64,000 nt of DNA from Marinobacter psychrophilus (GTDB taxonomy: Bacteria; Pseudomonadota; Gammaproteobacteria; Pseudomonadales; Oleiphilaceae), in contig NZ_CP011494.1 of NCBI RefSeq assembly GCF_001043175.1, positions 1,426,001 through 1,490,000 on the forward strand, given 5' to 3'. Positions 60,697 to 64,000 of this stretch are shown here, piece by piece (the first letter of the stretch is position 1; the number at the start of each line of letters is the position of its first letter). Position numbers and translations under genes: made by a program. Under the pieces are notes generated by a model. The model was not told the origin of the DNA, made no database searches, and saw only the letters and a program-made list of their open reading frames with translations.

Positions 60697-63600
60697 CTAT
60701 TTTAAAAGTGTATTCACCATAGCACGCAGAGCAGCCGGCTTTACGGGTTTATAAAGCACATGATAGCCGCGGTCGGTCGCGTCATCTCTTACCTCTTGTG
60801 CCATATAGCCGGTAATCAGGATGCCGGGCAGGCGTTTGTCCAGAGCTACGCGCAGCGTGTCCATGGCGTCCAGACCGTTCTTGTCGTCGTCTAGCTGATA
60901 GTCGGCAAGCAGAATGTCGGGAATGCCCGTGCCCAATTTTGTCATGGCGTCGTCCAGGCTTTCAGCAGCTGTTATCTGGCATTGCCAGTTACTCAACAGC
61001 GCCACCATCCCTTGAAGAATAGCGGCATCGTTATCAATACATAGCAGATGGCGTCCTTTCAGACTGGATACTCGCCGAGCCGGACCGTGTGCCTGTAACG
61101 GCAGGGGTGTTAGCTCCTCAGCGGCCATTCTGGGCACCGTAATACTGAATACACTGCCACGACTCTGCCGCGACTGAACCGTCACCGGATGATTGAGCAT
61201 ACCGCTGATGCGGTCGACGATGGCAAGGCCAAGGCCCAGACCTTTCTTGTCACGCCCATGCTGGAAACGGCGGAACTCTTCAAAAATCTGGGTTAGCTGA
61301 TCGTCCGGAATGCCTGGCCCTGTGTCCCAGACTTCAATGCGCAGGTAACCATCTAGGCGACGACAGCCCAGCAGGATGCGGCCCTTGGGTGTATAGCGTA
61401 TAGCATTGGACAGGAAATTCTGGATCACCCGGCGCAAAAGCTTTGCATCTGAGCGGATCCAGGCGGAACTAGGTACCACATCCAGTTCAAGATCTTGATC
61501 TTTGGCGATGGCAGAAAAATCGTTTGTCAGCCGGCGGATGATATCGCTGATCGGGAATACGCTGATGTCCGGCTCCAGAGCACCGGCATCCAGTTTGGAG
61601 ATATCCAGCAAAGTACTGATAATTTCTTCGGCCGCACCCAGTGAGCTGTCGATGTGTTCGACCAATTGCTGGCACTCGGCACTTTGGGATTTACCTTGTA
61701 GGGCAGAGGTAAACAGGCGTGCGGCATTTAAAGGTTGAAGCAGGTCGTGACTGGCTGACGCGAGAAATCGTGTTTTACCGTGATTGGCTTGCTCTGCCAC
61801 AGACTTGGCCGTGAGCATCTGTTCGTTGATCACCTGCAGTTCCTGGGTTCGCTCTTTGACCCGTTGTTCCAGATAGATATTGGTTTCTTTCAGCGCCTGT
61901 TCAGTGCGGCGCATGGGTGTTATATCCTGAAATGTCGTGACATAGCCGCCGCCGGGAATTGGCGCGCCTTCAATACGGATAAACGTGCCATCGGGCCGCT
62001 GGAGCTCATAGGAAACACGCTGGCCTTGGGTCATGCTGACAATGCGCTCGGCAACGATTTCATCAATTTTGCGGGCCGACAGGTTTGCGTTAGTCAGGGT
62101 GTAGCGAAGCAGGTCAGCCGCCGGTCGTCCCAAGCGTACAAAACTCTTGGGGTAATTGAACAGTTCAATGTATAGGTGATTCCACACCACCAGCTCCTGC
62201 TGATGATTCACCACCGACACGCCAAGGCTGAGGTTTTCAATGGCCGAATGCAGTAGCTCTCGGCTAAACGTCATCGCCTGTGAGGCCTCATCCACAATGC
62301 TGACGACGTCTTCAATCTGCATGTCGCGACCGGTCAGGGTCGATTCCAAAACCACACGCGCGGTTGAACCGCCGATAATCGATGCTAACTGGCGCTCTAT
62401 GTACTTCATAAAATGTGTTGTTGCCGGCCGCTGTGAGTAAAGGCGGATGGCATTGCGGCGCTCGTAATTGCGAAACACCGTTTCTGCGCGCTCGTCGCCC
62501 ATGAAGCGATCAGCCAGAGCCTGCAGGTCGGAGGTCAGAATTTCACCCTGCCAGGTCTGCTGGTGAGGGGTTTCGCCGCGGCCGAGTGCGTCTTGAAAAT
62601 AAGTGGCAATCTGTATTTTTTCACGTACTCGTTGGCGGGTCAGTAAAGACAGCACAATATAAATCGCGGTATTGGCCCCCAGACTCCAGATTATACCGTG
62701 GCTAATTTGGTCCAAATCGGTACCAAACAACGCCGTGGGTCGGGTCCAGCTCATGCCCCAGAGACCTTGCTGAACAAGTGTGTCGTTGATCCAGCCGGTA
62801 GATGCCAGTGCAGGCAGAAGCAGCGTGTAGAGCCATAGTATAAAGCCTATAAACAGACCCCATACCGCTCCGTTGTGGTTACCACCGCGCCAAACGATTC
62901 CGCCTACCAACGCAGGTCCAAGTTGCGCCGCAGCAGCGAACGACAGTAACCCGAAGGCCGTTAAACTGGTGTCTTCGCCTGCCATCCGATAAAAGCCATA
63001 CGCTGTTAGTAAAACAGCGCAAATTGCGATGCGGCGGATGCTAAGTAGCAGGTAGCTCAGGTCTGCCTTGCGATTCATTCTGGGGCGAAAGAATTTCAAC
63101 AAAGCTGGCATGATGATTTCGTTGCTGACCATAGTGGCGACCGCAACTGAGCACACAATCACCATCGCCGCCGCTGCGGAGCCGCCCCCCAGAAACGCCA
63201 GTACTGCAAGCCAGGTATTGCCGGTCAGTATGGGCAACTGAAGCGTCATAATGTCAGGGTTGTAGTTGGCGCTATCCGGCACTAGCAAGCTGGCAGCTGC
63301 AATCGGCAGTACAAAAGCGCTAGCGATGATCAGATAAATAGGCATAGCCCAGCGCGCAGTCTCGAAATCGCGAGGATCGCTGTTTTCAACCACCATAACG
63401 TGGAACTGCCGCGGCAGGCAGACAATGGCTACCCCGGCGACAAGGGTTTGGGTAATAAACGCGGTCAGATTCAGGTTTTGGGTTGTCAGCACTCCGATGA
63501 TATCGGCCGCGGCCACTCGCTGTGTGAGATCGCCAAAACCATTGAAAAAACCAAACAGCACAAACAACCCAACCGCTGAAAACGCCACCAGTTTGATTAC

Positions 63601-64000
63601 AGATTCAAACGCAACGGCTTGAATCATGCCGCGGTGATGTTCTGTTGATTCCAGATGGCGGGTGCCAAATAAAATGGTAAACAGAGCCAGAGCCAACGTG
63701 ATGTACCAAGCTGAATCGCTCCAGGCGGCGTTACTGAGTTCCTGAACGCTGCCCTGGGGGCTGGACAGCACCGCAAAGCCCATGGCGATGGCTTTTAACT
63801 GCAAGGCGATGTAAGGCACGCTGCCGATTAGCGCGAAGACGGCTATCATCGCTGCTAATAACTGGGATTTTCCGTAGCGGGAAGCGATAAAGTCGGCTAT
63901 GGAGGTGCTGCTGTTGCGCTTGCTGATATGAATGATGCGGCGCAACAGCGGTGCAGCGAACACGAATACCAGTAACGGCCCAAGATAGATGGGCAAAAAT
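60697..64000 (-). CDS. Sodium/solute symporter-like sensor hybrid histidine kinase (5' end cut by window)
   Basis: About 1100 residues are visible; the N-terminus lies beyond the right edge. The first part is a multi-helix SSS (PutP-like) transporter domain, as in CbrA. A linker, a PAS domain (about 590-705), a coiled linker, the dimerisation domain with His in ASHDLLQPLNAARLF, an ATPase domain (DTGPGIPDD, GLGLGLAIV) and a C-terminal receiver with Asp in LLADYQLDDDKNG and Lys in YKPVKP follow. The transporter-like part may sense or transport a solute. It is the first gene of the three-gene signalling operon. Confidence 0.92.
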   Translation of the reverse strand, partial: FLPIYLGPLLVFVFAAPLLRRIIHISKRNSSTSIADFIASRYGKSQLLAAMIAVFALIGSVPYIALQLKAIAMGFAVLSSPQGSVQELSNAAWSDSAWYITLALALFTILFGTRHLESTEHHRGMIQAVAFESVIKLVAFSAVGLFVLFGFFNGFGDLTQRVAAADIIGVLTTQNLNLTAFITQTLVAGVAIVCLPRQFHVMVVENSDPRDFETARWAMPIYLIIASAFVLPIAAASLLVPDSANYNPDIMTLQLPILTGNTWLAVLAFLGGGSAAAAMVIVCSVAVATMVSNEIIMPALLKFFRPRMNRKADLSYLLLSIRRIAICAVLLTAYGFYRMAGEDTSLTAFGLLSFAAAAQLGPALVGGIVWRGGNHNGAVWGLFIGFILWLYTLLLPALASTGWINDTLVQQGLWGMSWTRPTALFGTDLDQISHGIIWSLGANTAIYIVLSLLTRQRVREKIQIATYFQDALGRGETPHQQTWQGEILTSDLQALADRFMGDERAETVFRNYERRNAIRLYSQRPATTHFMKYIERQLASIIGGSTARVVLESTLTGRDMQIEDVVSIVDEASQAMTFSRELLHSAIENLSLGVSVVNHQQELVVWNHLYIELFNYPKSFVRLGRPAADLLRYTLTNANLSARKIDEIVAERIVSMTQGQRVSYELQRPDGTFIRIEGAPIPGGGYVTTFQDITPMRRTEQALKETNIYLEQRVKERTQELQVINEQMLTAKSVAEQANHGKTRFLASASHDLLQPLNAARLFTSALQGKSQSAECQQLVEHIDSSLGAAEEIISTLLDISKLDAGALEPDISVFPISDIIRRLTNDFSAIAKDQDLELDVVPSSAWIRSDAKLLRRVIQNFLSNAIRYTPKGRILLGCRRLDGYLRIEVWDTGPGIPDDQLTQIFEEFRRFQHGRDKKGLGLGLAIVDRISGMLNHPVTVQSRQSRGSVFSITVPRMAAEELTPLPLQAHGPARRVSSLKGRHLLCIDNDAAILQGMVALLSNWQCQITAAESLDDAMTKLGTGIPDILLADYQLDDDKNGLDAMDTLRVALDKRLPGILITGYMAQEVRDDATDRGYHVLYKPVKPAALRAMVNTLLK

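Overview
The window looks like a chromosome segment of a marine gammaproteobacterium, most likely Marinobacter or a close relative. The evidence is a 661-residue two-domain fatty acyl-CoA reductase of the type known from Marinobacter wax-ester synthesis, Pseudomonas-like gene orders (rnt/pyrC/motY; ubiG-mupP-yciK next to an MTA deaminase; mltF/purL), and a gammaproteobacterial rRNA operon with Ile and Ala spacer tRNAs. This assignment is inference from remembered families; no database search was run.

Region 1 (1-12.6 kb) is accessory. On the minus strand lies an operon of two di-haem cytochrome c peroxidase/MauG-like proteins, a Tat-exported Rieske subunit (frameshifted at a run of eight G) and a molybdopterin catalytic subunit that runs off the left edge. 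The two large-complex subunits resemble arsenite oxidase AioBA. The two peroxidases, and the loss of the Glu that lines the arsenite pocket in AioA, fit the dissimilatory iodate reductase Idr (idrA, idrB, idrP1, idrP2) better. Divergently transcribed is a HEAT-repeat protein, a membrane PAS histidine kinase and an NtrC-type sigma-54 activator. Between the two operons sit a good sigma-54 promoter for the regulatory operon, a weaker one facing the reductase operon, an inverted repeat spanning them and a 10-bp palindrome at enhancer distance. A decayed xdhC and an intact mocA-like gene follow.

Region 2 (12.6-17.3 kb) holds a large ammonium transporter fused to PAS-PAS-GGDEF-EAL, preceded by a sigma-54-type promoter, then a small Coq7-family protein, and a tRNA-Arg(CCU) that may mark the edge of an integrated segment.

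Region 3 (17.3-52.4 kb) is ordinary core genome: two glycosyltransferase-like proteins, an M16 protease, fatty acyl-CoA reductase, RNase T, dihydroorotase, MotY, an HDAC-like deacetylase divergent from a Pat-type lysine acetyltransferase, RdgC, YaaA, YciK, MupP, UbiG, MTA/SAH deaminase, Prc, a DUF349 protein, RecX, MltF, PurL, Nudix enzymes, a gamma carbonic anhydrase-like protein and PurT.

Region 4 (52.4-58.3 kb) is a complete rRNA operon (three tandem promoters, boxA, 16S, tRNA-Ile, tRNA-Ala, 23S, 5S, terminator). Region 5 (58.3-64 kb) is a three-gene signalling cassette on the minus strand: a symporter-sensor hybrid kinase (cut by the right edge), a receiver-TPR protein and a small soluble kinase. 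No CRISPR array, insertion sequence or prophage was seen.
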